Below, piece by piece: positions 1-7,883 of a stretch of DNA of 35,730 bases. The notes under the pieces are model-generated. The model was not told the DNA's origin. It worked only from the letters and a program-made list of their open reading frames with translations, and made no database searches. How positions within the stretch are numbered: position 1 is the first letter of the stretch; every line of letters begins with the position of its first letter. The DNA comes from an uncultured Saprospiraceae bacterium (GTDB lineage Bacteria; Bacteroidota; Bacteroidia; Chitinophagales; Saprospiraceae), in NCBI GenBank assembly GCA_937921825.1, contig CAKZVK010000157.1, positions 1 to 35,730 of the forward strand. The letters are read 5' to 3'. A program made the translations under genes and the position numbers.

Positions 1-339
1 AATGTCCCCTGGCTAGAAATGGATATAAGCTCTAACGATAGAGTAGAATGTGGGCTATCTAATACCAATGAAATCGAGCCTACCCATCAATCTGTTCTAA
101 AAGTCTACCCTAATCCTACCAAAGATCTCTTGCACATAGCTTATACACCTAGCAAGTTGGGTGATAGCGTAAACTTTATGTTGGTGGATATAGGTGGTCG
201 ATCGTTTGATTTAGTTTCCACTGAAATTGGGGAAGGAAAATATACTACTGACGTTCAACATCTGCCACCAGGGCTCTATACTCTGAAAGTGAAAACTAAG
301 GCTGAAGCCGTATATGAGAAAGTATTGATTCTAAGATAG
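1..339 (+). CDS. C-terminal end of a secreted protein with T9SS sorting tail (5' truncated)
   Basis: The reading frame is open from the first base of the window, so this is the 3' end of a gene that starts upstream. The visible part is about 112 residues. The last 80 or so form a Por secretion tail: a VYPNPTKD start motif, alternating beta-strand residues, a GGRS turn, the LPPGLYTLKV segment and a final VLILR. In Bacteroidota such tails direct a protein with a Sec signal through the type IX secretion system to the cell surface or medium. The catalytic or binding part lies outside the window, so the cargo function cannot be told. The gene converges on the phosphatidyltransferase gene with only 4 bases between stop codons and no terminator. 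Confidence 0.85.
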   Translation, partial: NVPWLEMDISSNDRVECGLSNTNEIEPTHQSVLKVYPNPTKDLLHIAYTPSKLGDSVNFMLVDIGGRSFDLVSTEIGEGKYTTDVQHLPPGLYTLKVKTKAEAVYEKVLILR

Positions 340-343
340 TGTA

Positions 344-916
344 TCACTTCTCAGCGAGCACTACTTTTCTGAACTTCATAAAATAGTCTACGAAAGAAAT
401 AACAGTCAGTGCTAGCGAGACATAAATGATGAGCATGTACTGATCAAAATTAATCAGTAGCGCAATGAAGCCTGCAAAAAGTACAGCCGTCTTATACTTG
501 CCTAACCAACTGGCTTTGATCTCTACTTTATTATAACTGGTATAGATACGCATGCCCATGACTAAGATCTCCCTGTAGAGAATAACAAAGGTGACCCAAC
601 ATGGAATCTTATCTGCTACTGTGAAGACCAGTAAAGCAGACAATACAAATAACTTATCCGCAGTAAAATCATGAATGGCCCCGAGGTAGCTCGTCTTCTT
701 TTCCAGTCTTGCGACATACCCATCTAGAAAATCTGTCCCTGCAGCGATAATCACAGTGACTAGTAGAAAAATCCCTTTATGCTCCCAGCTAGATAGATAG
801 ACCAAGGTCAGAGGCGTAAAGACGACTCTCAGAAAACTAATAAACTGTGCCAGGTGTAAATGCTTCACGGTGCCAAGATAAAATAATACTAAAGCAAAGT
901 GTTCGGAAAATGCCAT
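344..916 (-). CDS. pgsA: CDP-alcohol phosphatidyltransferase, PgsA-like
   Basis: This is an integral membrane enzyme of phospholipid synthesis. By family it joins a CDP-activated lipid to an alcohol, most likely CDP-diacylglycerol plus glycerol-3-phosphate to give phosphatidylglycerol phosphate. The 190-residue protein carries the complete family signature DG-x2-AR-x8-G-x3-D-x3-D at about residues 65-87 (DGYVAR, then G, D and D at the expected spacing). These acidic residues bind the metal and the CDP group. Several hydrophobic segments follow, as expected for six membrane helices. The length is usual for PgsA. Other members of the family, such as phosphatidylserine synthase, share the motif, so the exact alcohol acceptor is inferred from length and overall look. 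The gene stands alone on the minus strand. Confidence 0.8.
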   Translation of the reverse strand: MAFSEHFALVLFYLGTVKHLHLAQFISFLRVVFTPLTLVYLSSWEHKGIFLLVTVIIAAGTDFLDGYVARLEKKTSYLGAIHDFTADKLFVLSALLVFTVADKIPCWVTFVILYREILVMGMRIYTSYNKVEIKASWLGKYKTAVLFAGFIALLINFDQYMLIIYVSLALTVISFVDYFMKFRKVVLAEK

Positions 917-1026
917 TTTTACTAGCTTTTTGGGCTATGAGCAGCCATTATGTCAGAAATGATGAAATGGCACTTGATTTGACTACCATAGCTTGTTGAT
1001 ACACTAACTAATAATTCATAAGACAT

Positions 1027-2895
1027 ATGGAAAAAGGACAAATCTCAGTAACGGCGGATAATATATTTCCGATTATCAAGAAGTTCTTGTACTCAGATCA
1101 GGAGATCTTCTTACGAGAGCTAATATCTAATGCTACTGATGCGACGACTAAAATTCAAACTTTAGCTTCGAAAGGAGAATTTAAGGGAGATCTAGGGGAT
1201 CTGACTATAGATATCATCCTAGATGAAAAGAAGAAAACGCTGACGATCAGAGATAGAGGGATAGGTATGACAGAGTCTGAGGTCAAGAAATATCTTAACG
1301 AGGTCGCCTTTTCTTCTGCAGATTCATTTCTAAAAAAGTACAAAGATGAGGCGAATATCATCGGACACTTCGGCTTAGGTTTCTATTCCGCTTTCATGGT
1401 TGCAGACAAAGTAGATGTAATCACGAAGTCCTACAAAAAATCAAAGCCCGTAAAATGGTCATGTAAAGGAGACCCTAAGTTTCAGTTGTCAGAAGCAGAG
1501 AGAGATTTTAGAGGGACAGATATCGTTCTGCATGTCTCGGATGACAGCACAGAATTCTTACAAAAGAGTAGGATACAGTCACTCTTAGATAAGTATTCTA
1601 AGTTTCTACCGTTCCCGATTAGATTCGGCACCAAGACCAGAACAGAATGGGAGGGTGAAGGCGAGGACAGAAAGTCCACGGAAGTCGTAGAAGACAACAT
1701 AGTCAATAATACAGATCCACTTTGGAAAAAGAAGCCTAATAAACTCAAAGAGGCAGATTATAAGGACTTCTACAGAGAGCTCTATCCTATGAGTCAGGAG
1801 CCACTCTTCTGGATACACTTGAATATAGATTTTCCATTTAATCTGACTGGGGTATTATATTTCCCTAAGTTGAATAACTCTCTAGAGATACAGAAAAATA
1901 AAATTCAGCTTTATAGTAATCAGGTTTATGTCACAGATGATGTGAAAGAGATCGTACCTGAGTTCTTGTTGTTACTTCATGGTGTCATCGATTCTCCAGA
2001 TATTCCATTGAATGTCTCTAGGTCGTACCTACAGAGTGACAGTAATGTGAGAAAGATCACATCGTATATTACTAAGAAGGTAGCTGATAAATTAAAGTCA
2101 CTGTACAAGAAAGACAAAGAAGGCTTTGAAGCGAAGTGGGATGATGTAGGGACTTTCGTCAAATACGGAATGCTCTCAGACGAAAAGTTCTTTGATAAAG
2201 CCAAGAACTTCTGCCTGGTCAAGCATACAGATGGGACCTTCCAGACTTTTGATGAGCATGTAGAATCTGCTAAGGCGGCTCAGACAGATAAGCATGACCG
2301 TACAGTTATCTTATATGCTAATAATGATAAAGAACAGCATTCTTATATAGAATCTGCAAAAGCGTATGGCTATCAAGTACTCCTCATGAATAATGTGATA
2401 GATAATCACTTCATGCAACATATGGAACACAAAGGGGAGAACCTCACCTTTGTACGTGTAGATTCGGATACGGTAGATAAGTTAGTACAGAAAGATGAAG
2501 AGAAAGCTTCTGTGCTTTCTGAGAAGCAAGAAGAAAAAGTAAAGACACTATTTACAGAATCAATTGGGGACCTTAAAGGTGGACAAATAGAATTGCGACC
2601 ACTTTCTCCAGATGATCACCCGGTATTGATTACCAGACCAGAGTTCATGAGAAGAATGATGGAGATGCAAAGAATGCAAGGTATGGGTGCTATGGGTGAT
2701 ATGCCAGATAGCCATAATGTCGTGATCAATTCTAATCACCCTCTAGTAGTAGATAAGCTTCTGGGTAAGATGGCGAATGATAAGAAAGATCGTTTTGCCA
2801 AGTATCTCTACAACCTTGCGCGCCTAAACCAAAACATGCTGAAAGGGGAAGAGCTGAGTGATTTTATTAAGACAAGTATAGAGTTTTTGAAGTAG
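1027..2895 (+). CDS. htpG: Molecular chaperone HtpG (Hsp90)
   Basis: This is an ATP-driven cytosolic chaperone that remodels client proteins late in folding. The 622-residue length is normal for bacterial HtpG. The N-terminal GHKL ATPase domain is intact: ELISNATDA with the catalytic and magnesium-binding pair around Glu31 and Asn35, IRDRGIGM with Asp76, the lid and glycine motif IIGHFGLGFYSAF at about 111-123, and GTDIVLHV. The middle domain has the PLNVSRSYLQSD loop, whose arginine contacts the gamma phosphate. The C-terminal dimerisation domain follows a methionine-rich stretch (MRRMMEMQRMQGMGAMGDM) at about 540-560. That amphipathic, methionine-rich patch is plausible as a client-binding helix. 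The gene is monocistronic, with a strong terminator 23 bases after the stop. Confidence 0.97.
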   Translation: MEKGQISVTADNIFPIIKKFLYSDQEIFLRELISNATDATTKIQTLASKGEFKGDLGDLTIDIILDEKKKTLTIRDRGIGMTESEVKKYLNEVAFSSADSFLKKYKDEANIIGHFGLGFYSAFMVADKVDVITKSYKKSKPVKWSCKGDPKFQLSEAERDFRGTDIVLHVSDDSTEFLQKSRIQSLLDKYSKFLPFPIRFGTKTRTEWEGEGEDRKSTEVVEDNIVNNTDPLWKKKPNKLKEADYKDFYRELYPMSQEPLFWIHLNIDFPFNLTGVLYFPKLNNSLEIQKNKIQLYSNQVYVTDDVKEIVPEFLLLLHGVIDSPDIPLNVSRSYLQSDSNVRKITSYITKKVADKLKSLYKKDKEGFEAKWDDVGTFVKYGMLSDEKFFDKAKNFCLVKHTDGTFQTFDEHVESAKAAQTDKHDRTVILYANNDKEQHSYIESAKAYGYQVLLMNNVIDNHFMQHMEHKGENLTFVRVDSDTVDKLVQKDEEKASVLSEKQEEKVKTLFTESIGDLKGGQIELRPLSPDDHPVLITRPEFMRRMMEMQRMQGMGAMGDMPDSHNVVINSNHPLVVDKLLGKMANDKKDRFAKYLYNLARLNQNMLKGEELSDFIKTSIEFLK

Positions 2896-2918
2896 GAGAA
2901 TAAGAGCTGATAATATAA

Positions 2919-2949
2919 ATGCCAGGCCATGCGGTCTGGCATTTTTTTG
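2919..2949 (+). terminator. Rho-independent terminator of htpG
   Basis: A 10-bp stem (2919-2928 with 2933-2942, one G-U pair) closes a four-base ATGC loop and is followed directly by seven Ts. This is the classic intrinsic terminator layout. It isolates htpG from the toxin-antitoxin module that follows. Confidence 0.9.
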
Positions 2950-2985
2950 TTAGATATACTGGGTGATTTTAAATTGTAAAGAGAA

Positions 2986-3016
2986 TTGCTTGCTGTATCA
3001 ATTATTGGTACATTTA
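2986..3016 (+). promoter_or_regulatory. Putative promoter of the toxin-antitoxin module
   Basis: TTG at 2986-2988 and TACATTTA at 3009-3016 are separated by 20 bases. This is close to the Bacteroidota pattern TTG-N17-23-TAnnTTTG, with one mismatch in the last base. The -7 element ends only four bases before the ATG of the toxin, so the mRNA would have almost no leader. The call rests on pattern matching in AT-rich DNA and is tentative. Confidence 0.4.
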
Positions 3017-3020
3017 TGAG

Positions 3021-3496
3021 ATGTTAGTCAAAATTCTTGATAGGCATGGTGCGGAATTTTCGGGTAGTATAGTTGAAGCTCAGAAAAGTGAACTTAAGAA
3101 AGTTAAAAATTGGAACTTTCAATGGTCTAAACTTTTTGACAATCATTCTTGGATATTTAAGCTTGTTTGCAAAAGTGAGATAATAGGACTAATCAAGATT
3201 AAGTGGGAAAATCCTGATCATTTTGTATTAGCTAATATTGAATTATCACCAGATAATATAGGCTCAAATGGTACTTACAAGAATGCCACGGAAATACTAA
3301 TTGCTTATTCAGCTTTACTAAGTTTCAAATTAAATAAAGGACCTTACAAAGGTTTTTGGCATTTACCAGTAAAGGGAATCTTATAAAGCATTATGCTAAA
3401 AAGTATAACGCTGAACTAGTGTACAGAGAACGAATGATAATAAGTCCTACTAACTGCAAAAAGCTAATTAGGGCAAATCTAAAATTAGAAATATGA
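3021..3496 (+). pseudogene. GNAT-like toxin gene of a toxin-antitoxin pair, interrupted by a -1 frameshift
   Basis: The initiating frame gives 121 residues and stops at 3384-3386. Read in the -1 frame from 3377, the sequence continues for 39 more residues (NLIKHYAKKYNAEL to ANLKLEI) to a TGA at 3494-3496, which overlaps the ATG of the next gene as ATGA. The joined 158-residue product looks like the small GNAT-fold proteins that sit before HigA-like antitoxins in Bacteroidota: a short IIGLIKIKW strand, an ANIELSPDNIGSNGTYKNA segment in the acceptor region, then a KGFWHLPVKGNLIKHYAKKYNAEL helix-strand end. The break lies at A AAG GGA (3371-3377), a heptamer of the X XXY YYZ slippery type in the right phase. 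So the gene may be mutated, mis-sequenced, or read by ribosomal frameshifting. The toxin function is inferred from family look and the partner gene. The start at 3021 is the first usable ATG. Confidence 0.6.
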
Positions 3497-3969
3497 ACAA
3501 TTACTTTGATCACATACTTGGTGAGCAAGATCCAAAATTAGACTTAGAAGCTCAAGAAGCTGTAAAAAACTATATCCTTAATCATAGTGAAAATCAGTCT
3601 GAAGATGTGAAAATGGAGACTATGAAATTTGGTCTTCAAATTGAAATGGTAGAGTATCTAAATAGAAAAGAAAAAGGCAAATTTATTCCGACAGGTGAAT
3701 TTCTTAATAGACTGTTGGGAATCTATAAAATCTCGAAAAAAAGATTTGCTGAATATATAGAGTTGGAAAGAACGAATTTGCAAGCAATACTTAAAGGAGA
3801 TCGTAAATTTAATAGTCTTCTCGCTAATAAGGTTGAGCAAATCTTTCAGATACCTACAATGCTTTGGCTTCAAATTGAAACTAAAAATGACCTTTCCAAA
3901 TTTTATAAATCGAAAAAATATAAATCTAAGTACAGCCTGAAGAAACTAAGGTACGAGAGCAAAAGCTAA
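3493..3969 (+). CDS. HigA/Xre-like antitoxin with HTH domain
   Basis: This 158-residue protein has a helix-turn-helix of the Xre/HigA type at about residues 77-130. A FLNRLLGIYKISKKRFAEYI helix pair leads into ERTNLQAILKGDRKFNSLLA, where recognition helix positions and the downstream NKVEQIF-IP-MWLQIE helix match the HigA pattern. The N-terminal 70 residues are acidic and could hold the toxin-neutralising part. The C-terminus is lysine-rich (YKSKKYKSKYSLKK). The ATG overlaps the TGA of the restored toxin frame, which suggests translational coupling. Such antitoxins usually bind the toxin and repress their own promoter; this is family knowledge, not seen here. Base composition is visibly more AT-rich than the flanking genes, compatible with acquisition by transfer. 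Confidence 0.75.
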   Translation: MNNYFDHILGEQDPKLDLEAQEAVKNYILNHSENQSEDVKMETMKFGLQIEMVEYLNRKEKGKFIPTGEFLNRLLGIYKISKKRFAEYIELERTNLQAILKGDRKFNSLLANKVEQIFQIPTMLWLQIETKNDLSKFYKSKKYKSKYSLKKLRYESKS

Positions 3970-4045
3970 GTATCATATCTCTACGTTTCCCAACGATATA
4001 ATTCAATTATTCATTAGGTCAGAAAGTTGATTGACTATTTAAGAC

Positions 4046-5776
4046 CTAGTACCCTCTAGTCATTGCATCCGGTCTTCGTGGATCAGAAGCTCCATGAAAT
4101 TGACCATCTTTTATCATAATGGATTGTGTACTACCCATGGCCGCTCGTTGCTTAAGCGTATGTCCTTTCTTTTCTAGTGCCTTTCTTGTATCTGGGCTAA
4201 AGTACTTTTCGTGGAAGAGAATATCTGGATACCATTGGTGATGTATTCTCGGGGCATGAGTAGCTTCTGCGATATTCATGCCGTGGTCTATCACATTGAG
4301 TATCATCTGTAAGACGGTGGTAATAATTCGACTACCGCCGGGGCTACCTGTCACTAATAAGGGTTGCTCATCTTTTAGAACAATGGTCGGTGTCATAGAG
4401 CTGAGAGGACGTTTTCTAGCTTCTACGGCATTCGCTTCTCCACCTATGAGGCCGTAAGCATTTGCAGAACCAGGCTTAGCCGAGAAATCTCCCATTTCAT
4501 TATTGAGCAGTATTCCTGTACCTTCTGCTACTAGACCTGTTCCGAAGCTAAAGTTTAAGGTATAGGTATTTGAAACTGCATTGCCGTATTTATCCACTAC
4601 AGAAAAGTGGGTAGTTTCTTCACTTTCATAAGCTGAAGGTTGTCCTGGTTTGACAGCATCGGAATCAGTTGCTTTCGTCCTATCTATTTTTTTTCTTAGG
4701 TCTGTCGCATAATCTTTGGAGGTTAGACCTTCTACAGGCACTGGCCAGAAGGCAGGATCTCCTAGATGTTCGCTTCTGTCTGCATAAGCATATCTCATGG
4801 CTTCTGTCATCAGGTGAATGGTTTCTGCACTGTTGTGTTCTGACTCAGTCAAGTTGTAGCCTTCTAGAATATTTAGCATTTGTATGACGTGGACACCTCC
4901 AGAGCTCGGTGGAGGCATAGAGGCAATCTGGTGACCTCGGTAAGTTCCCAATGCGGCCTCTGTCTCAGTGACCTTATATTTTTTGAGATCTTTTCTAGTC
5001 ATGATCCCTCCGTGCTTTTGTATGTCAGCAATAAGTTTATCGGCAAGTGGTCCTTTATAGAATCCCTTGGTGCCTTTTTTGCTGATCTGTCTCAAGCTCC
5101 AAGCAAGATCCGTTTGTTTTAGAATATCTCCTGCTTCGTAGTATGTTTCGCCTTTGAAAAATATCTTTTTTGCTTCAGCGCTTTTCTTGAGGCGTTGTTC
5201 ATATTTATTTAGTACTGCGGCTAAGTCATGCGTAACAGGAAATCCTTCTTCAGCTAATACTATCGCAGGTGCTATGACGGTTGCGATATCCATGGTTCCA
5301 TAATTTTCTAAAGCATGTAGCATACCAGCGACAGTGCCTGGGACTCCTACTGCATGATAACTTTGATTGAATTTTTCGTTGTCCACTTCTCCTGCATCTG
5401 TTAGGTACATATCTCTATGTGCAGCCTTCGGGGCCATCTCTCTATAGTTAATAGCTGTCGTTTTTTTGGACTTTGCTTCGTGCAGCAACATGAAACCTCC
5501 ACCACCTAAGTTGCCCGCTCTAGGTAAGACTACGGCTAGCGCAAAGCCAACCCCAACAGCGGCATCTATAGCATTACCTCCTTCTTTTAGTAGATCTAGA
5601 CCTACCTGCGTAGCCAGGTGATGCTGACTGGCGACCATCCCGTTATCAGCAATTATGGGATGGTGTATAGACTCTGAGGAGTAAATAGCAGCTTGAGCTA
5701 TGAGGCATTGAAAACTACTGGAAAGAATCAGGCTTACTGTTATTAGGCTCTGTAATAATATTGATATGACTTTCAT
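4046..5776 (-). CDS. ggt: Gamma-glutamyltransferase (glutathione hydrolase proenzyme)
   Basis: This exported N-terminal nucleophile hydrolase splits the gamma-glutamyl bond of glutathione and related compounds, or transfers the group to amino acids and peptides. The 576 residues begin with a signal peptide (about 1-29). The autocleavage and nucleophile motif is intact: EETTHFSVVD, where Thr388 should become the new N-terminus of the small subunit. Other family residues visible are NYREMAP (Arg112, binds the glutamyl carboxylate), LGGGGFM, SSGGVHV, RPLSSMTPT and the oxyanion loop SPGGSR. The C-terminus ends ASDPRRPDAMTRGY, also as in the family. The protein probably acts in the periplasm to recover glutamate and cysteinylglycine. 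It converges with the antitoxin gene. The run of repeats upstream separates it from the CoA-transferase gene. Confidence 0.95.
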   Translation of the reverse strand: MKVISILLQSLITVSLILSSSFQCLIAQAAIYSSESIHHPIIADNGMVASQHHLATQVGLDLLKEGGNAIDAAVGVGFALAVVLPRAGNLGGGGFMLLHEAKSKKTTAINYREMAPKAAHRDMYLTDAGEVDNEKFNQSYHAVGVPGTVAGMLHALENYGTMDIATVIAPAIVLAEEGFPVTHDLAAVLNKYEQRLKKSAEAKKIFFKGETYYEAGDILKQTDLAWSLRQISKKGTKGFYKGPLADKLIADIQKHGGIMTRKDLKKYKVTETEAALGTYRGHQIASMPPPSSGGVHVIQMLNILEGYNLTESEHNSAETIHLMTEAMRYAYADRSEHLGDPAFWPVPVEGLTSKDYATDLRKKIDRTKATDSDAVKPGQPSAYESEETTHFSVVDKYGNAVSNTYTLNFSFGTGLVAEGTGILLNNEMGDFSAKPGSANAYGLIGGEANAVEARKRPLSSMTPTIVLKDEQPLLVTGSPGGSRIITTVLQMILNVIDHGMNIAEATHAPRIHHQWYPDILFHEKYFSPDTRKALEKKGHTLKQRAAMGSTQSIMIKDGQFHGASDPRRPDAMTRGY

Positions 5777-5860
5777 GATTCTGCTAGCTTTTATGCTCTG
5801 TATAGAATAAGGGTAAGATAGTAATAGTCAGGATCTTATAGAAATTACTATTGTTTATGG

Positions 5861-5958
5861 TTTTGAGGTTGCGCAGATTTCTTTTTTGAGGTTTCCCGCA
5901 GATTTCGGAGATTTCTTTTTTGAGGTTTCCCGCAGATCTCGCTGATTTTCGCTGATTT
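5861..5958. repeat. Imperfect direct repeats of a GAGGTTTCCCGCAGATTTC-type unit
   Basis: The 217-base gap between ggt and the CoA-transferase gene holds three imperfect copies of TTTTGAGGTT(TCC)CGCAGATTTC. Their GAGGTT cores begin at 5865, 5888 and 5922, and short GCTGATTTYC echoes follow at 5941-5958. Similar low-complexity CGCAGATT strings occur between genes in many Bacteroidota genomes; that is recollection, not a search result. A 63-codon open frame crosses the repeats on the minus strand. Its product is made of the repeat itself, so I do not treat it as a gene. Confidence 0.6.
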
Positions 5959-5993
5959 CTTCTTATGCTTCCCAAAGACTTAAGGGAATTACT

Positions 5994-7082
5994 TTATGAT
6001 ATATTGAAGATGGTGGTTCTGACTCTTTTTGATATTGTTTCGTCTTCTTCCTCTTGTTCTAATAGGAGTTCTTGACTGCGGCTATCTTCGAATACTTCTT
6101 TTAGATTTCTGATGCGACCTAGAGGGATATCATTCTTTATTGCTAGTTTGATTAGAGAGTCTGCTTCTATCTTGCCGATATGTTTTTCTAATAACTTATT
6201 TAGAGTAGATCGATTGATGACTCTGTTTTTATTGGTAGTGTAGAGTGGATCAGTTGCTAGTTCCTCACAAGAAAGTAGGTTGCAAAGTTTATTGAATTGT
6301 TTGTCATTGCCTATGGCTAACATTATAGCCTGTCCATCTTTGGTATTGTGTATATCTCCGTATGGGGCAATATTGGGATGTTGAGATCCTTTTCTTTGCG
6401 GCACTATTCCTAGATTCAGATAGTTGCTGGCTTGATTAGCTAGGGAAGCCACTGCAGCATCATAGAGTGATACAGAAACTTTAGCGCCTTTGCCAGATTT
6501 GTATTTATTGATTAGTGCAACGAGGAGGCCTTCTTTGAGCTGATGCGCAGCAAGTATATCTATGAGGGCGACAGGCATTTTGGTAGCAGGCCCCTCTGCT
6601 TGACCGTTCATATACATCCAGCCTGTCTCTGCTTGTATCATAGCGTCGAAGCCGGGTCTATTGTCACCGTCGCCATATGCAGATATCTCCCCATAGATGA
6701 TGGAGGGATTGGTTTGCTTTATGGTCTTATAGTCCATGCCTAGTTTCTGAGCACTAGCGGATCTAAAATTGGAAATAACTATATCTGCAGTTTTGATAAG
6801 TTCTAAAACCTCTGCCTTGTCTGCCTCATTTTTGAGATTGACGAATTTTATTTCTTTGTTCCAGTTGACAGAATGGTAGTAGGCAGAAGTATTGGAAGTA
6901 GGATCTTCCATTGGATGCTTCCACGAGCGAGTGACATCTCCGCCTGTCGTTTTGTTTTCTATCTTGATGACTTTAGCTCCTAGCTCTGCGAAAAACAAAC
7001 CTACTGCAGGTCCAGCTAAGACTGAGGACAGTTCTATGATGGTGAGGTCTTCAAAAGGTTTTTCTTGCCAAGCTGTCGTCAT
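5994..7082 (-). CDS. CoA-transferase family III (CaiB/BaiF) protein
   Basis: Enzymes of this family move CoA between carboxylic acids or isomerise acyl-CoA esters (formyl-CoA transferase, carnitine CoA-transferase, alpha-methylacyl-CoA racemase). The N-terminus shows the family opening: EDLTIIELSSVLAGPAVGLF, FAELGAKVIKIE, then VNLKNEADKAE and SNFRSASAQKLG. The NRPGFDAMIQAETG segment supplies the expected catalytic aspartate, Asp146, which forms the acyl-aspartyl anhydride in studied members. At 362 residues it is somewhat shorter than the usual 380-430. The C-terminal dimerisation part is present (NKNRVINRSTLNKLLEKHI, DIPLGRIRNLKEVFEDS). No neighbouring gene points to a substrate. The start at 7082 places the conserved strand at residue 12, which is normal. 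Confidence 0.88.
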   Translation of the reverse strand: MTTAWQEKPFEDLTIIELSSVLAGPAVGLFFAELGAKVIKIENKTTGGDVTRSWKHPMEDPTSNTSAYYHSVNWNKEIKFVNLKNEADKAEVLELIKTADIVISNFRSASAQKLGMDYKTIKQTNPSIIYGEISAYGDGDNRPGFDAMIQAETGWMYMNGQAEGPATKMPVALIDILAAHQLKEGLLVALINKYKSGKGAKVSVSLYDAAVASLANQASNYLNLGIVPQRKGSQHPNIAPYGDIHNTKDGQAIMLAIGNDKQFNKLCNLLSCEELATDPLYTTNKNRVINRSTLNKLLEKHIGKIEADSLIKLAIKNDIPLGRIRNLKEVFEDSRSQELLLEQEEEDETISKRVRTTIFNIS

Positions 7083-7145
7083 TGAAATATTAAGTTTGAT
7101 ATTGTGGCTGAAAGATAGTAGTTCTCCAATACAACTAGATTGATT

Positions 7146-7179
7146 TTGTAGCTTCTCACCAAATATTTAATTAAACTTG
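7146..7179 (+). promoter_or_regulatory. Possible promoter of the TlpA-like lipoprotein gene
   Basis: TTG at 7146-7148 and TAAACTTG at 7172-7179 are 23 bases apart and match TTG-N17-23-TAnnTTTG with one mismatch. The -7 element lies 22 bases before the ATG at 7202. The local sequence is AT-rich, so a chance match is quite possible. Confidence 0.3.
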
Positions 7180-7201
7180 TATTCGCACAAGAATAATCTA
7201 T

Positions 7202-7813
7202 ATGACACCAATTCTAAATTTCTTCTTAGCACTTATCTTCTGTTCTCTATTTAGCTGTAAGAATGCGGATAATGCCACTGTAATCCCTAAAGAACCTATA
7301 GCTGTACAAGAAGCAAAAATACCAAAAACTGTTACCCCGAAAACTAAGAAACAAACCACTCCCCTGACAGCGACCTTTCCTTTTGATGTAGAGCTTAAAG
7401 ACGTGAAAGGTAAAATTCATAAGTCATCAGAAGTTTTCAAGAAGAATGGTAAGCCCACTGTCTTGATGTTTTGGCTGACAACTTGCGGTCCTTGTCATAT
7501 GAAACTTAATGCGATAAAGCCTTTGTATCCTCAATGGAAGGAAGAAGCAGATTTTAACGTTTATGCCATATCAGGGGACTTTGATAGAAATTTCCCAAAG
7601 TTTGTGACACAGACTAAGAGTAAGAACTGGGAATGGGAAACCTATAATGATGTTAATAGATCCTTTAGAGAAATTCTACCGGGTAAACTTAATGGCTATC
7701 CTCAGACCTTCATCTTTGATAAGGATGGAAAGCTTGTTTATCAAGACAAGCGATATAGGCCAGGCGATGAGCATAAACTCTTTAAGAAGATAAAAGAGAT
7801 CTGTAACTCTTAA
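7202..7813 (+). CDS. TlpA/ResA-like thioredoxin-fold lipoprotein
   Basis: The 203-residue protein starts with a short lipoprotein signal ending LFSC, with Cys19 as the likely lipidated residue. A lysine- and proline-rich linker follows (about 30-55). A redoxin domain fills residues 58-203. It has VLMFWLTTCGPCHMKLNAIKPL with the Cys95-Gly-Pro-Cys98 redox pair, the strand VYAISGD, and the cis-proline region GYPQTFIFDKDGKLVYQ. Members of this family are anchored in the envelope and reduce disulfides or serve cytochrome maturation and oxidative stress. CGPC is the thioredoxin-type centre, favouring reduction over disulfide formation. Its partner is not evident from the neighbours. The membrane protein gene starts 70 bases further on in the same direction. 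Confidence 0.85.
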   Translation: MTPILNFFLALIFCSLFSCKNADNATVIPKEPIAVQEAKIPKTVTPKTKKQTTPLTATFPFDVELKDVKGKIHKSSEVFKKNGKPTVLMFWLTTCGPCHMKLNAIKPLYPQWKEEADFNVYAISGDFDRNFPKFVTQTKSKNWEWETYNDVNRSFREILPGKLNGYPQTFIFDKDGKLVYQDKRYRPGDEHKLFKKIKEICNS

Positions 7814-7883
7814 ATATACCCTTCCGTACAATAATAACTTCTAGTCTTCTCGTTTTGCTTAGTAGAACCAACTTCCTAAGCTA

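Noticed and set aside
5784-5975. A 63-codon minus-strand frame upstream of ggt
   Set aside because: The frame runs through the direct repeats and its product is a translation of them.
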